Of a stretch of DNA of 64,000 nt, positions 1-7,560 are shown piece by piece. The stretch spans positions 62,001 through 126,000 of the forward strand of contig NZ_VCRN01000002.1 of NCBI RefSeq assembly GCF_009849585.1, given 5' to 3'. Positions within the stretch are counted from its first letter, which is position 1, and each line of letters starts with the position of its first letter. The stretch is from Bacillus sp. ZZV12-4809. GTDB lineage: Bacteria; Bacillota; Bacilli; Bacillales; Cytobacillaceae. The translations under genes and the position numbers were made by a program. The notes under the pieces were generated by a model. The model made no database searches. It was given only the letters and a program-made list of their open reading frames with translations, and was not told the DNA's origin.

Positions 1-896
1 CTCATGGAAGGAAGATTTTGAAGATAAGAGCCAATCGTTGTCGTAAACAGATCCATAATAAAATTTGTAGGTCCTACAAATAGCAGAAACAATAATAACG
101 AGATAGCTAAAATAATATTTAAATTACTTAAGTATTTTATCCCTTTGTTTAAACCGGTTTGTGCTGATACCATAAATAAAACCGTCACAATCACAATAAT
201 AATTAATTGAGTGGTAATATTATTGCCAACACCGGCAATTGTTGCAGATAGTCCGCCGGATATTTGAATGGCACCCAGTCCTAATGAAGTTGCAACACCA
301 AAAACAGTTGCAAATACTGCTATAAAATCAATTAATACCCCAAGTGGACCATCTACTTTGTTCCCCAGGAGTGGCCTCAATATGGAGCTGATAACTCCCG
401 CTGCCCCTTTTCGGAACTGGAAATACGCGAGTGCAAGCCCAATGACTGCATAGATAGCCCATGGATGAAGTCCCCAGTGAAAGAAAGAGTACCTCATCGC
501 TGCTCTTGCAGCATCAGGTGTCTGTCCTTCAGAGAAAGGAGGCTCATAGTAGTGATACATAGGTTCCGCAACTCCCCAGAACACTAGGCCAATTCCCATC
601 CCTGCGCTGAAAAGCATGGCAAACCAGCTTAAGTAGCTATATTCCGGCCTGTCTGCATCTTTTCCCAGACGAATATTTCCATACTTGCTGAATGCTAATA
701 GGATAGAAAAAATTAAAAAGATAGATGCTGCTAAAAGGTAAAACCAGCCGAATTTTTCTAATATGAATCCCTGGACAGATGCTGTAACAGCATCAAGGTT
801 GCCTTTCGGCAGTATAGTCTTTGGTATAAGTCCCCATAAAATAAATATTGCTGTGAATATGACTGAAACCGTAAAGACGGGTGTCAGTTTCTTCAT
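1..896 (-). CDS. BCCT-family betaine/choline/carnitine transporter (3' end outside window)
   Basis: Secondary transporter that takes up a quaternary ammonium compound such as glycine betaine, typically for osmoprotection. The visible 298 codons start at ATG 894-896 with a GGAGG site about 5 bases upstream. They show an N-terminal membrane segment (about 8-28), a second (about 52-69), the glycine-rich GMGIG segment at residues 99-103 followed by LVFWGVAEP, and the family signature FFHWGLHPWAIY near 138-149. GMGIG resembles the sodium-coupled members (BetP/OpuD type). The gene runs off the left edge, so its C-terminal regulatory tail cannot be judged. The gene is divergent from the deacetylase at 1256. 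Substrate within the family is not readable from sequence. Confidence 0.9.
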   Translation of the reverse strand, partial: MKKLTPVFTVSVIFTAIFILWGLIPKTILPKGNLDAVTASVQGFILEKFGWFYLLAASIFLIFSILLAFSKYGNIRLGKDADRPEYSYLSWFAMLFSAGMGIGLVFWGVAEPMYHYYEPPFSEGQTPDAARAAMRYSFFHWGLHPWAIYAVIGLALAYFQFRKGAAGVISSILRPLLGNKVDGPLGVLIDFIAVFATVFGVATSLGLGAIQISGGLSATIAGVGNNITTQLIIIVIVTVLFMVSAQTGLNKGIKYLSNLNIILAISLLLFLLFVGPTNFIMDLFTTTIGSYLQNLPSM

Positions 897-1064
897 CAAA
901 TCCCTCCAGTCTTAATAATATAAACCTTGATAAAGTAATAAATCTTACAATCCTAAAATGCAGGTGTTTAATTATCCCGCTTTCCTGACAGTTTCTGCTT
1001 GATTGTTTAAAGCAATTGGAGGCTCAGCAGGGGAGAGCAGCTTCCTGAACAAGGCCCATTGAGC

Positions 1065-1107
1065 AAAATTGAGAGTGAGCAGCAATCCAAACCGAACTCT
1101 CAATTTT
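1065..1107. repeat. 11-bp inverted repeat between divergent genes
   Basis: AAAATTGAGAG (1065-1075) is repeated as its exact complement at 1097-1107 with 21 bases between. No T-run follows the right arm, so it is not an obvious terminator. It lies about 170 bases upstream of the transporter start and about 150 upstream of the deacetylase start, so it could be an operator or an mRNA leader structure. The rest of 897-1255 shows no other clear element. Confidence 0.4.
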
Positions 1108-1255
1108 ACTACTGAATGTTAAAAAAGGACTTGTTTCTGGTAAAATCAGTAGGTAATGGTAAGGTTTCATAAGGGGAACTACATTTAAAATGGCCAAGTT
1201 ACATACTAACATTAATAAAAGTGAGTTTAAAGAAATATGCACTAAGGAGGTCACA

Positions 1256-2098
1256 ATGAGAATAACACGACTTATTATAGCTATTTATTCTTTATTAATT
1301 CTGATGGCTTGTACGGATTTTTCTGCGGTTGAAAGTAAGCGAACAGAATTGGAAAAAGAGGAGGAAAAACTGAACGATTTAGATGTTCAAGAATCTAATT
1401 CGGATGCGAACCAGGCAGGGGCTGATGTAATGCCTGCAGAAGAAGAGGTATCCCTGACAGAGCCTCAATACAAAATAAATGCAAACAATTGGACAGTAGA
1501 ACCAATTAATCAGGCAAATTCAAAAGTTGTACTACTAACTATTGACGACGCTCCTGATAAAAATGCATTGGAAATGGCCAGGATTTTAAAGAAACTTTCA
1601 GCTCCTGCAATCTTTTTTGTAAATGGGCATTTCATTGATACACCGGAAGAAGCTGAAGTATTGAAGGAAATTCATGAACTTGGCTTTGCAATTGGCAATC
1701 ACACTTATAGCCACCTTAATCTGGCAAGTTTACCTGAAGCACAGCAGTATAAAGAGATAGTTGGTCTTAATGATCGAGTTGAAGAGATTATTGGAGAGAG
1801 GCCTAAATTCTTTCGGGCACCATTCGGGTCTAATACAGATTACAGCAGGAAAATTGCTGAAGGTGAAAACATGGTGCTCATGAATTGGACATACGGATAT
1901 GACTGGGAGGAGGAATATCAATCAAAAGAAGCTTTAACAGATGTAATGGTTAATTCACCCTATTTAGTGAAAGGTGCAAACTTATTGATGCATGATAGGA
2001 AATGGACAAAAGAAGCCTTGGAGGATATTGTGAAGGGGCTCAAGAATAAAGGATTTACACCAGTCGACCCAGCTCTGATAAGTATTGAAAAAGAATGA
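1256..2098 (+). CDS. Lipoprotein polysaccharide deacetylase (NodB fold)
   Basis: Predicted extracytoplasmic, membrane-anchored carbohydrate esterase (CE4) that removes N-acetyl groups, probably from peptidoglycan or another wall glycan. I chose ATG 1256 over the in-frame ATG at 1190 because AAGGAGG precedes it at good spacing and it gives a clean lipoprotein signal ending LMAC at Cys19. After an acidic linker (27-70) the NodB motifs follow in order: IDD at 96-98, HTYSH at 149-153, FFRAPFG at 185-191, and LMHD at 244-247. All expected metal and catalytic residues appear present. 280 aa is normal for a secreted single-domain member. It is monocistronic, ending in a bidirectional terminator. Confidence 0.9.
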   Translation: MRITRLIIAIYSLLILMACTDFSAVESKRTELEKEEEKLNDLDVQESNSDANQAGADVMPAEEEVSLTEPQYKINANNWTVEPINQANSKVVLLTIDDAPDKNALEMARILKKLSAPAIFFVNGHFIDTPEEAEVLKEIHELGFAIGNHTYSHLNLASLPEAQQYKEIVGLNDRVEEIIGERPKFFRAPFGSNTDYSRKIAEGENMVLMNWTYGYDWEEEYQSKEALTDVMVNSPYLVKGANLLMHDRKWTKEALEDIVKGLKNKGFTPVDPALISIEKE

Positions 2099-2119
2099 GA
2101 ACAGCAGTGGCTGTTCTCA
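2096..2119. terminator. Bidirectional terminator
   Basis: A perfect 10-bp stem (TGAGAACAGC and its complement) with loop AGTG starts at the stop codon of the deacetylase. A T/A-rich tract follows, and the convergent gene ends at 2131, so it can serve both strands. Confidence 0.7.
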
Positions 2120-2130
2120 ATTTTATAGAA

Positions 2131-2565
2131 TTATTTTCTTTTATAAAAATACATTACTCTTCCATTAAAAAGGTGTAATTCACCTTGAAGCTTTTTAGCG
2201 AGAAATTTGCAAAATTCATTTGCCTTGCCTTTATCTCCGAATGTTGCACCTTCCGGCAATGTAACTTGTATGTAAGACTGCTCACGCTCAGAACCATCTT
2301 CATCCTTCACTTTTTCTTTATCAATGCCAAGCAATATGGCGTTATATCGGTCATGTTGAGAATATAGGTAAAACCAGGTCCCTTTTGCTTCAGGCTTCTC
2401 TTTAATATCATAAGGAAAAGCAGCAGCATCATATTCCCATTTAATCTGGCTGCCTGTTTTTCCCGTAATATCCTTATAATATAAAAAAAGTTCTTTAAGT
2501 TCTTCTGTTGAAATATTTTCCTTAGCTGATGAAGGAACCAGTTTGATAAAAGAATTAGCCGCCAA
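2131..2565 (-). CDS. Conserved small protein, DUF1885-like
   Basis: A 144-residue soluble protein I associate, from memory, with the DUF1885 family of Bacillaceae; the function is not known. The sequence is a compact mixed alpha/beta protein with a conserved-looking core around YYKDITGKTGSQIKW and a basic aromatic C-terminus. No signal peptide or membrane segment is visible. An ATG at 2607 exists in frame, but the TTG at 2565 has GGGGGGAAAG seven bases upstream and gives the natural N-terminus of the family (LAANSFIKLVP), so I prefer it. The gene stands alone, convergent with the deacetylase. Confidence 0.65.
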   Translation of the reverse strand: MAANSFIKLVPSSAKENISTEELKELFLYYKDITGKTGSQIKWEYDAAAFPYDIKEKPEAKGTWFYLYSQHDRYNAILLGIDKEKVKDEDGSEREQSYIQVTLPEGATFGDKGKANEFCKFLAKKLQGELHLFNGRVMYFYKRK

Positions 2566-2674
2566 TTTCTTTCCCCCCATTATCCCCATAATTATGGTAA
2601 TGAACATCCTCTTTTATTCTAGCATTAGATAAAATCTTGTGACAACTTAAAATAGTATGGTTACTTTATATTAC

Positions 2675-2703
2675 TTGTCAAAGAGCCTAAAATGAATTAT
2701 AAT
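2675..2703 (+). promoter_or_regulatory. SigA promoter of the gene at 2741
   Basis: TTGTCA (2675-2680), a 17-base spacer and TATAAT (2698-2703) form a near-consensus vegetative promoter, with a start expected near 2710. Confidence 0.8.
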
Positions 2704-2725
2704 AATATTCTAAATATTATTATAA
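2697..2725. repeat. 29-bp perfect dyad overlapping the -10 box (candidate operator)
   Basis: The arm TTATAATAATATT (2697-2709) is exactly mirrored at 2713-2725 around the triplet CTA. It covers the -10 hexamer and the likely transcription start, the classic place for a repressor. The arms are entirely A/T. The outer heptamers resemble PerR/Fur half sites but their spacing is not that of a PerR box. Confidence 0.6.
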
Positions 2726-2740
2726 ATAAGGAGGAATCTT

Positions 2741-3040
2741 ATGGAATTTTTTGAGAAGCTCTATGATGAGCATGAAAACGTGAATGTACGTTTTGTTGGC
2801 TTTACGACAGAATCAACACGTTATGATTTCGGGATTGTATATACAAACCTCTTCTTTTCCAAGCCTCTGGTTATTTGTATGCAGACAGGCCGCTCAACTC
2901 TCCTCGACCCTAAAGATCTCGATGACATCGAATATTTGCAAAAGGCATTTAAGCTCGATTTATATGAACAGGCTGCGGATTTAAGAGAATTTTTCCTCGA
3001 AGCAATCCCCGGTGCCCGTTTTGAAGAACAATACGATTAA
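2741..3040 (+). CDS. Conserved small protein, DUF3055-like
   Basis: A 99-residue soluble acidic protein that I match from memory to the DUF3055 (SAV0927-like) family of Firmicutes. No biochemical role is known to me. The visible features are a conserved-looking N-terminus (EKLYDEHENVNVRFVGFT), a central segment YDFGIVYTNLFF and a stretch CMQTGRSTLLDP near residue 46. TAAGGAGG lies 8 bases before the ATG. The near-consensus promoter with its overlapping dyad suggests strong but repressible expression. It is followed by about 260 bases without a gene and then a terminator. Confidence 0.65.
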   Translation: MEFFEKLYDEHENVNVRFVGFTTESTRYDFGIVYTNLFFSKPLVICMQTGRSTLLDPKDLDDIEYLQKAFKLDLYEQAADLREFFLEAIPGARFEEQYD

Positions 3041-3087
3041 TTTTATGGACTGTTTTAGCTAGGTTAGGGGATTATTGTTGGTTCCAA

Positions 3088-3254
3088 TGTTGATTGCAGC
3101 GTAAGTTGTGAGATCATTGGAAATGCATTCACATTTTCTTCGTACTGTGAAAGTCATCGGGAGAAGTGGTAGAGGGTGGATGAGTCCACACATAGTACTG
3201 AGAAGGTTCATCTCCAGCCTATTTGATAGCTGAGCAGCGTGGAGAGAATCAACA
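3088..3254. repeat. Probable relic of an intergenic repeat element
   Basis: This non-coding stretch begins with TGTTGATT (3088-3095) and ends with its complement AATCAACA (3247-3254). Its right end (GTGGAGAGAATCAACAGG) resembles the end of a second segment near 22015-22041 (CTGGAGCGGAAATCAACAGC). Such ends recall a family of dispersed intergenic repeats common in Bacillaceae. The interior is degraded and has no convincing ORF. Confidence 0.4.
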
Positions 3255-3303
3255 GGCTGCATTGATAGGCAATAAACAATATTAAACGAAAAGAGAACAT
3301 GAT

Positions 3304-3333
3304 AAAAAACAGGCCAAAATTGGTCTGTTTTTT
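3304..3333 (+). terminator. Terminator after the DUF3055-like gene
   Basis: AAAAAACAG..CCA, a short AAAT loop and TGG..CTGTTTTTT form a hairpin with a T-run. It separates the 2741 unit and the repeat relic from sr1. Confidence 0.75.
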
Positions 3334-3402
3334 ATATTATGACATACTAATAATAATGGATTTCCTTTTGTGTAACCGTACTTACCAAGAAAAAACAATA
3401 AA

Positions 3403-3444
3403 TATGTTATACAATTGGGCTTGATAAATTAATAATGTTATATT
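3403..3444 (+). promoter_or_regulatory. Two CcpN-like boxes at the sr1 promoter
   Basis: TATGTTATACA (3403-3413) matches the CcpN consensus TRTGHYATAYW (from memory) at all 11 positions. AATGTTATATT (3434-3444) matches 10 of 11. The boxes are 31 bp apart and flank or overlap the -35 to -10 region. In B. subtilis CcpN represses sr1 on glycolytic carbon. Confidence 0.65.
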
Positions 3445-3449
3445 ATTAT
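3421..3449 (+). promoter_or_regulatory. sr1 promoter
   Basis: TTGATA (3421-3426), 17 bases and TATTAT (3444-3449). The predicted start is near 3456. A cre-like sequence (ATAAAGCGCTTTCAAA, about 3460-3475; the core AAAGCGCTTT is palindromic) lies just downstream and could bind CcpA as a roadblock. Confidence 0.65.
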
Positions 3450-3503
3450 AGATTTAAAGATAAAGCGCTTTCAAAAAAACTCATTGAAAAGGAGAATGAA
3501 AAG

Positions 3504-3632
3504 ATGGGTACAATCGTATGCCAGGCTTGCAATTCAACTATTGATCACTTTGAGGATGAAAAAGTAACTGTGTTATATTCAAAAAAATGCAATTGCTGTG
3601 ATGGAGAAAAATCAGAAAAGACAAAAAAATAG
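3504..3632 (+). CDS. sr1P: SR1P, GapA-binding peptide
   Basis: A 42-residue peptide starting MGTIVCQACNSTIDHFEDEK, very close to my memory of B. subtilis SR1P. In that species SR1P binds glyceraldehyde-3-phosphate dehydrogenase GapA and promotes its interaction with RNase J1. The ATG at 3504 has AAGGAG 9 bases upstream; an in-frame ATG at 3435 falls inside the promoter and was rejected. Cys6, Cys9 and a C-terminal Cys cluster (near residues 29, 31 and 32) could bind a metal. The C-terminus is lysine-rich, longer and less cysteine-rich than I recall for B. subtilis, so the tail is the variable part. Confidence 0.85.
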   Translation: MGTIVCQACNSTIDHFEDEKVTVLYSKKCNCCDGEKSEKTKK

Positions 3633-3644
3633 TGGTTGAACATA

Positions 3645-3676
3645 AAAAGAGCCTTTCCTAAATGGAAGGCTCTTTT
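3645..3676. terminator. SR1 terminator, shared with speA
   Basis: AAAAGAGCCTTTCC pairs with GGAAGGCTCTTTT around a TAAAT loop. It ends sr1 on the plus strand and, read the other way, speA, whose stop codon is at 3680. Confidence 0.85.
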
Positions 3677-3679
3677 GCA

Positions 3680-5149
3680 TTATCTTATGGCTTTGTGCTC
3701 TTCAATAACGCGAAGGTATTTGAAATCATAATCCTCCGGCCCTTGAACAGGCAGTCCAGCTTCCATATTTGTTCTTATATAACGCAGGTTTTCCCTTGTA
3801 ATGATTTCTCCCGGAATAAAAATGGGTATACCAGGCGGATAAACCATAATAAATTCTGCAATTATTCTGCCTTCAGACTCGTCGAATGGGACAAGTTCAG
3901 TATCAGCATAAAATGCGTCACGAGGTGTAAGTGATAAAACGGGAATATCAGGTAGAAGAACCTGAGTTTCTAGCTTTTCAGTATTCCCACTGCGTTCATT
4001 TGCCAGTTCGGCAAGTGCTGAAACTAAAATATCTGCTTCCCTTTCAGTGTCGCCAGGGGTCACAATACAAAGGATATTATATAAATCAGACATTTCTACT
4101 TCAATATTATGATGTTCCCGAAGCCAATTCTCCACATCAAAACCATTCAAGCCAAGCTCTTTGACTGAAATAATCAATTTGGTTGGATCATAGTCATGTG
4201 CAGCTTTGGTTTCCAGGATTTCTTCACCGACACAATAGAGTCTGTCAATTTCATTGATGCGGCGGCGAATGGATTTTGCCAAATCAATTGTCTTTTGAAT
4301 AAGTTCCTTTCCCTCTGTAGCCAGACGTTTTCTGGCAACATCCAGGGAAGCAAGCAATAAATAGGAAGTTGAAGTTGTTGTCAGCATACTTAAAATGGAT
4401 TGAACCCTTTTGGCCGAAACAAGATTTCCTTTCATATTTAAAATTGAACTTTGCGTCATGGATCCCCCCAGCTTATGGACAGATGTTGCCGCTAAGTCAG
4501 CACCAGCCTGCATGGCGGATAAGGGGAGCTCATCATGAAAATGAATATGAACACCATGGGCTTCATCCACCAGTACAGGAACATTATATGAATGTGCTAT
4601 TTCGACGATTTTTTTCAAATCTGCTGAAACACCGAAATAAGTAGGATTAATCACCAATACCCCTTTTGCGTCCGGATGCAGTTCCAGAGCTTTCGATACT
4701 GATTCAGTTGTAATCCCATGAGATATACCAAGGTTTTCATCTATTTCAGGATGTATAAAGATAGGGGTTGCTCCTGAAAAAACAATGGCAGACATGACTG
4801 ATTTATGAACATTTCTCGGGACAATAATTTTATCCCCGGGACCGCAGACAGACATAACCATAGTCATAATAGCTCCGCTTGTTCCTTGTACTGAGAAGAA
4901 TGTTTTGTCTGCCCCAAATGCCTCTGCAGCAAGATCCTGGGCTTCTTTAATAATGCCTTTTGGCTGATGGAGGTCATCAAGCGGACCAATATTAATCAGG
5001 TCGATGGCGAGTGCATTATCACCAATATATTCCCTGAAATCCGGATCAATCCCGGCTCCTTTTTTATGGCCGGGTATATGAAACTGTACCGGGTCCTTTT
5101 TTGCGTGTGCAAGCAAACCGCTGAATAACGGTGTTTTGTATTGAGACAA
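3680..5149 (-). CDS. speA: Arginine decarboxylase family (Orn/Lys/Arg decarboxylase)
   Basis: PLP-dependent decarboxylase of the SpeA/Cad type, forming agmatine from arginine as the first step of Bacillus polyamine synthesis; lysine or ornithine as substrate cannot be excluded from sequence. The fold-type I core is complete: FSVQGTSGA near 85-93, the PLP-ring pocket VDEAHG at 203-208, and SVHKLGGS with the Schiff-base lysine at Lys226. At 489 aa it has the length of B. subtilis SpeA, including the C-terminal domain. It starts with TTG at 5149 behind GAGGTG. The neighbouring sr1 regulates arginine catabolism in B. subtilis, which makes the pairing meaningful. Confidence 0.9.
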   Translation of the reverse strand: MSQYKTPLFSGLLAHAKKDPVQFHIPGHKKGAGIDPDFREYIGDNALAIDLINIGPLDDLHQPKGIIKEAQDLAAEAFGADKTFFSVQGTSGAIMTMVMSVCGPGDKIIVPRNVHKSVMSAIVFSGATPIFIHPEIDENLGISHGITTESVSKALELHPDAKGVLVINPTYFGVSADLKKIVEIAHSYNVPVLVDEAHGVHIHFHDELPLSAMQAGADLAATSVHKLGGSMTQSSILNMKGNLVSAKRVQSILSMLTTTSTSYLLLASLDVARKRLATEGKELIQKTIDLAKSIRRRINEIDRLYCVGEEILETKAAHDYDPTKLIISVKELGLNGFDVENWLREHHNIEVEMSDLYNILCIVTPGDTEREADILVSALAELANERSGNTEKLETQVLLPDIPVLSLTPRDAFYADTELVPFDESEGRIIAEFIMVYPPGIPIFIPGEIITRENLRYIRTNMEAGLPVQGPEDYDFKYLRVIEEHKAIR

Positions 5150-5236
5150 CTTATTCCCACACCTCTTTAGTAGTAATATTTCAAAAAGCTCAAGCTGATA
5201 TAAAACATTTGCATTATAGCATTATTCAATACCTTT

Positions 5237-5254
5237 GCATAGAAAGTTCTATGC
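5237..5254. repeat. Inverted repeat in the speA / nitronate monooxygenase interval
   Basis: GCATAGAA (5237-5244) and TTCTATGC (5247-5254) form a perfect 8-bp dyad with a 2-base centre. It sits about 90 bases upstream of speA and 135 upstream of the divergent gene. The short centre suits a dimeric regulator better than an RNA hairpin. Nothing else stands out in 5150-5389. Confidence 0.45.
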
Positions 5255-5389
5255 TGATTCGTTCTGTTAAAGCCTGCTGTCTCCCGGCAATAGCTTCTAC
5301 ATTTCAGTTTCCGTTTAGTTTTAGAAGTTTACAGGAATTTAAACCATATAAATCGAAATAAAAGTTAGGAAGAAATGGAGGGTACTTAA

Positions 5390-6349
5390 ATGAACTGGAA
5401 TACAAGTGTGACAGACTTACTGAAAATTAAATATCCAATTATACAGGGCGGCCTTGCCCATCTTGCCTATTCCGATTTGGCTGCAGCTGTTTCAAATGCA
5501 GGGGGGTTAGGTCAGGTTACCGCCATGTCTCTCAGCAGCCCTGAAAAATTAAGAGAAGAAATTCAAAAGGTTAAGAAATTGACAGATAAACCATTTGGGG
5601 TTAATTTTGCTATTGGGCAGCATGGAAGGCCATTCTCCGATTATCTGGATATAGCCATTGAAGAAGAAGTTCCCGTCATTTCTATGACAGGTGGAAATCC
5701 TGCACCTATTTTTGATCAATTAAAGGGTGTAAATGTGAAGAAGCTTGTCCTTGTGGCAGCAAAAAGGCAGGCAGTAAAGGCAGAGGAGCTTGGTGCGGAC
5801 GCAGTGATGGTTGTAGGGCAGGAAGGCGGCGGGCATTTGGGCAGGGGAGATATTGGAACCTTCGTACTCGTTCCTCAGGTGGCTGATGCTGTTTCCATCC
5901 CTGTAATTGCCTCAGGAGGAATCGGAGACGGCAGGGGGCTTATGGCAGCATTAAGTCTTGGAGCAGAAGGTATTGAGATGGGCACCAGATTTGTCGCAAC
6001 AAAGGAATGCGTCCATGCTTCTGAATTATATAAAAACCGTTTAGTCGAAGGAACAGAGAATGACACAGTTGTAATAAAAAGAACAATAGGTGCACCTGCA
6101 AGGGTGATTGCCAACTCATGGTCAGAAAAGATACTCGAAATTGAAAAACAAAACGGCGGCTATGAGGAGTTAAAAGATTACATCAGCGGGAATGCTAATA
6201 AGAAATATATATATGAAGGGAAAGATGATAAAGGATTTGCATGGGCTGGACAAGTTATGGGATTAATTAAGGATATTCCCTCTGTGGAAGAACTATTCAA
6301 GCGGATTATTATAGAAAGTGAATCGATCAGGGAGAAATGGACTCAATAG
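5390..6349 (+). CDS. Nitronate monooxygenase (FMN, 2-nitropropane dioxygenase family)
   Basis: Flavin-dependent TIM-barrel enzyme oxidising alkyl nitronates such as propionate 3-nitronate, probably a detoxification enzyme. The related FabK enoyl-ACP reductases share the fold, so the reaction is a family-level inference. Visible: PIIQGGLAHL near 16-25, GVNFAI at 70-75, QEGGGHLGR at 144-152 around the usual catalytic histidine, and the FMN-phosphate loop SGGIGDGR at 175-182 with GIEMGTRF at 194-201. It is 319 aa and full length. ATG lies 8 bases after TGGAGGG. The gene is divergent from speA and runs into yktA 43 bases later with no terminator between. Confidence 0.85.
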   Translation: MNWNTSVTDLLKIKYPIIQGGLAHLAYSDLAAAVSNAGGLGQVTAMSLSSPEKLREEIQKVKKLTDKPFGVNFAIGQHGRPFSDYLDIAIEEEVPVISMTGGNPAPIFDQLKGVNVKKLVLVAAKRQAVKAEELGADAVMVVGQEGGGHLGRGDIGTFVLVPQVADAVSIPVIASGGIGDGRGLMAALSLGAEGIEMGTRFVATKECVHASELYKNRLVEGTENDTVVIKRTIGAPARVIANSWSEKILEIEKQNGGYEELKDYISGNANKKYIYEGKDDKGFAWAGQVMGLIKDIPSVEELFKRIIIESESIREKWTQ

Positions 6350-6392
6350 TGTAGAAATGCATCAGGAAGATCATAAATGAGGTGAATTGATA

Positions 6393-6668
6393 ATGGAATA
6401 TCAGTACCCAATTGACCAGGACTGGTCAACAGATGAAATAGTGGATGTTATTAAATATTTTGAAAGCATTGAAATGGCATACGAAAAAGGAATAGAGCGG
6501 GAACAATTCATGAATGCATATAGACGTTTCAAGGAAATTGTTCCTGGGAAAGCCCAGGAGAAAAACATCTGCGATGACTTTGAAGAACAAAGCGGTTATT
6601 CCTCCTACAGAACAGTAAAATTAGCTAAAGAACGCTCAGCCGGGGACAAATTAAAAATGCAGAAATAG
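6393..6668 (+). CDS. yktA: UPF0223 protein YktA
   Basis: A 91-residue cytoplasmic protein of the UPF0223 family, function unknown. It starts [15 protein letters not shown] as in B. subtilis YktA. The in-frame TTG at 6387 is too close to AGGTG, so ATG 6393 is the start. It is probably cotranscribed with the nitronate monooxygenase and ends at the strong terminator that also serves yktB. The order speA, yktA, yktB is that of B. subtilis. Confidence 0.85.
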   Translation: MEYQYPIDQDWSTDEIVDVIKYFESIEMAYEKGIEREQFMNAYRRFKEIVPGKAQEKNICDDFEEQSGYSSYRTVKLAKERSAGDKLKMQK

Positions 6669-6676
6669 TTTTTAAA

Positions 6677-6714
6677 AAAACAAAACCTTCAGGATGCTGA
6701 AGGTTTTGTTTTTT
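6677..6714. terminator. Bidirectional terminator between yktA and yktB
   Basis: AAAACAAAACCTTCA pairs perfectly with its complement around GGATGC, ending in a T-run on both strands. Confidence 0.9.
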
Positions 6715-6744
6715 ACTGACAAATTCACGTTCAGCAAATTATGT

Positions 6745-7365
6745 TTATGCCAATTTGTATAGGGGTAATAAATTTCTAAATACAGAATCAGCTTTTTCGA
6801 TAAACTGATCAGGTGACATGCGAATGGCATCTTCTCGGGAAAGATGATAGCCGCAAAGAATTTCCGCCTTTTTAACATTCTGCAGACGCTGAAACATGGA
6901 TTTTAATTCTTCCTTGTCCAATTGCTCATGCAGAGCAGCAGCAGGTTTTGTGTGATCGCCGGACCAGACATAATCATTGGGTATTTCTTTATATATCTTG
7001 TCCAGGCTGTTCTCAAAAGACTTGCCTGCAGCCATTTTATTAGGTGCTTCATAGATGATGGCAAACCAGATAAATACATGTGTTTCCCATAATCCTATCT
7101 GGAAATGGGGAAGCATTTTATACCCTCTCGCATTGCTTGCAAATGCGACCCAAGTATCATTTGGCGGATTTTTTGTTCTTCTCGCATGTTTGGCAACATG
7201 AGGAAACATTTCATCCCCTGACAGGTTTGAAAGTAAAGGTGCAAAATGGCGGCCCAATTCTTCTAATTTAGGCCTAATAACAGATTTTAATCTGTCCATT
7301 CTTTCATCCAATCCATCTATTGTAAAGACATCGAAATCTTCGTTTTTAAAACCGGAAAAAGACAT
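6745..7365 (-). CDS. yktB: UPF0637 protein YktB
   Basis: A 206-residue protein of the UPF0637 family, starting [14 protein letters not shown] like B. subtilis YktB; function unknown. The codon at 7365 follows CAGGAGGTCAGCTT, so the longer in-frame start at 7404 was rejected. No signal peptide or membrane helix. Two histidine-containing stretches ([19 protein letters not shown]) and the central [15 protein letters not shown] look conserved. It is transcribed alone, convergent with yktA. Confidence 0.85.
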   Translation of the reverse strand: MSFSGFKNEDFDVFTIDGLDERMDRLKSVIRPKLEELGRHFAPLLSNLSGDEMFPHVAKHARRTKNPPNDTWVAFASNARGYKMLPHFQIGLWETHVFIWFAIIYEAPNKMAAGKSFENSLDKIYKEIPNDYVWSGDHTKPAAALHEQLDKEELKSMFQRLQNVKKAEILCGYHLSREDAIRMSPDQFIEKADSVFRNLLPLYKLA

Positions 7366-7560
7366 AAGCTGACCTCCTGTATACTTTGTCAAATATTGTA
7401 GCATAACCGGAAATAATCCAAAAACTTAATGCTCTATAGAATGGGTGAAATAAAGTATTGGGTTATCGCACAAATTAGTTGCAACCGAGAATTGTCCTTC
7501 ATATGATAAAAGTAAAAATAGTCAGAAAACTAAACACTTTTGGAAGGGGTGTACTGTCTA

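Larger units (their letters stand above)
3456..3680 (+). ncRNA. sr1: SR1 dual-function regulatory RNA
   Basis: About 225 nt from the predicted start to the end of the terminator, close to the 205 nt of B. subtilis SR1. It sits immediately beside speA as in B. subtilis, encodes an SR1P homologue and carries CcpN-like boxes. In B. subtilis SR1 base-pairs with the ahrC mRNA, inhibiting translation of the arginine-catabolism activator, and its peptide acts on GapA. The pairing region to ahrC cannot be tested here because ahrC is not in the window. The 5' end is inferred from the promoter. Confidence 0.75.

Noticed and set aside
268-453. 61-codon plus-strand ORF
   Set aside because: It is antisense to the BCCT transporter, whose reading frame has clear family motifs.
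2697-2725. PerR or Fur box
   Set aside because: The half sites resemble PerR, but the spacing between the outer heptamers is 15 rather than 1 base, so I do not name the regulator.
3059-3262. 67-codon minus-strand ORF within the first repeat relic
   Set aside because: No ribosome site and no recognisable composition; the segment is better explained as a degraded repeat.
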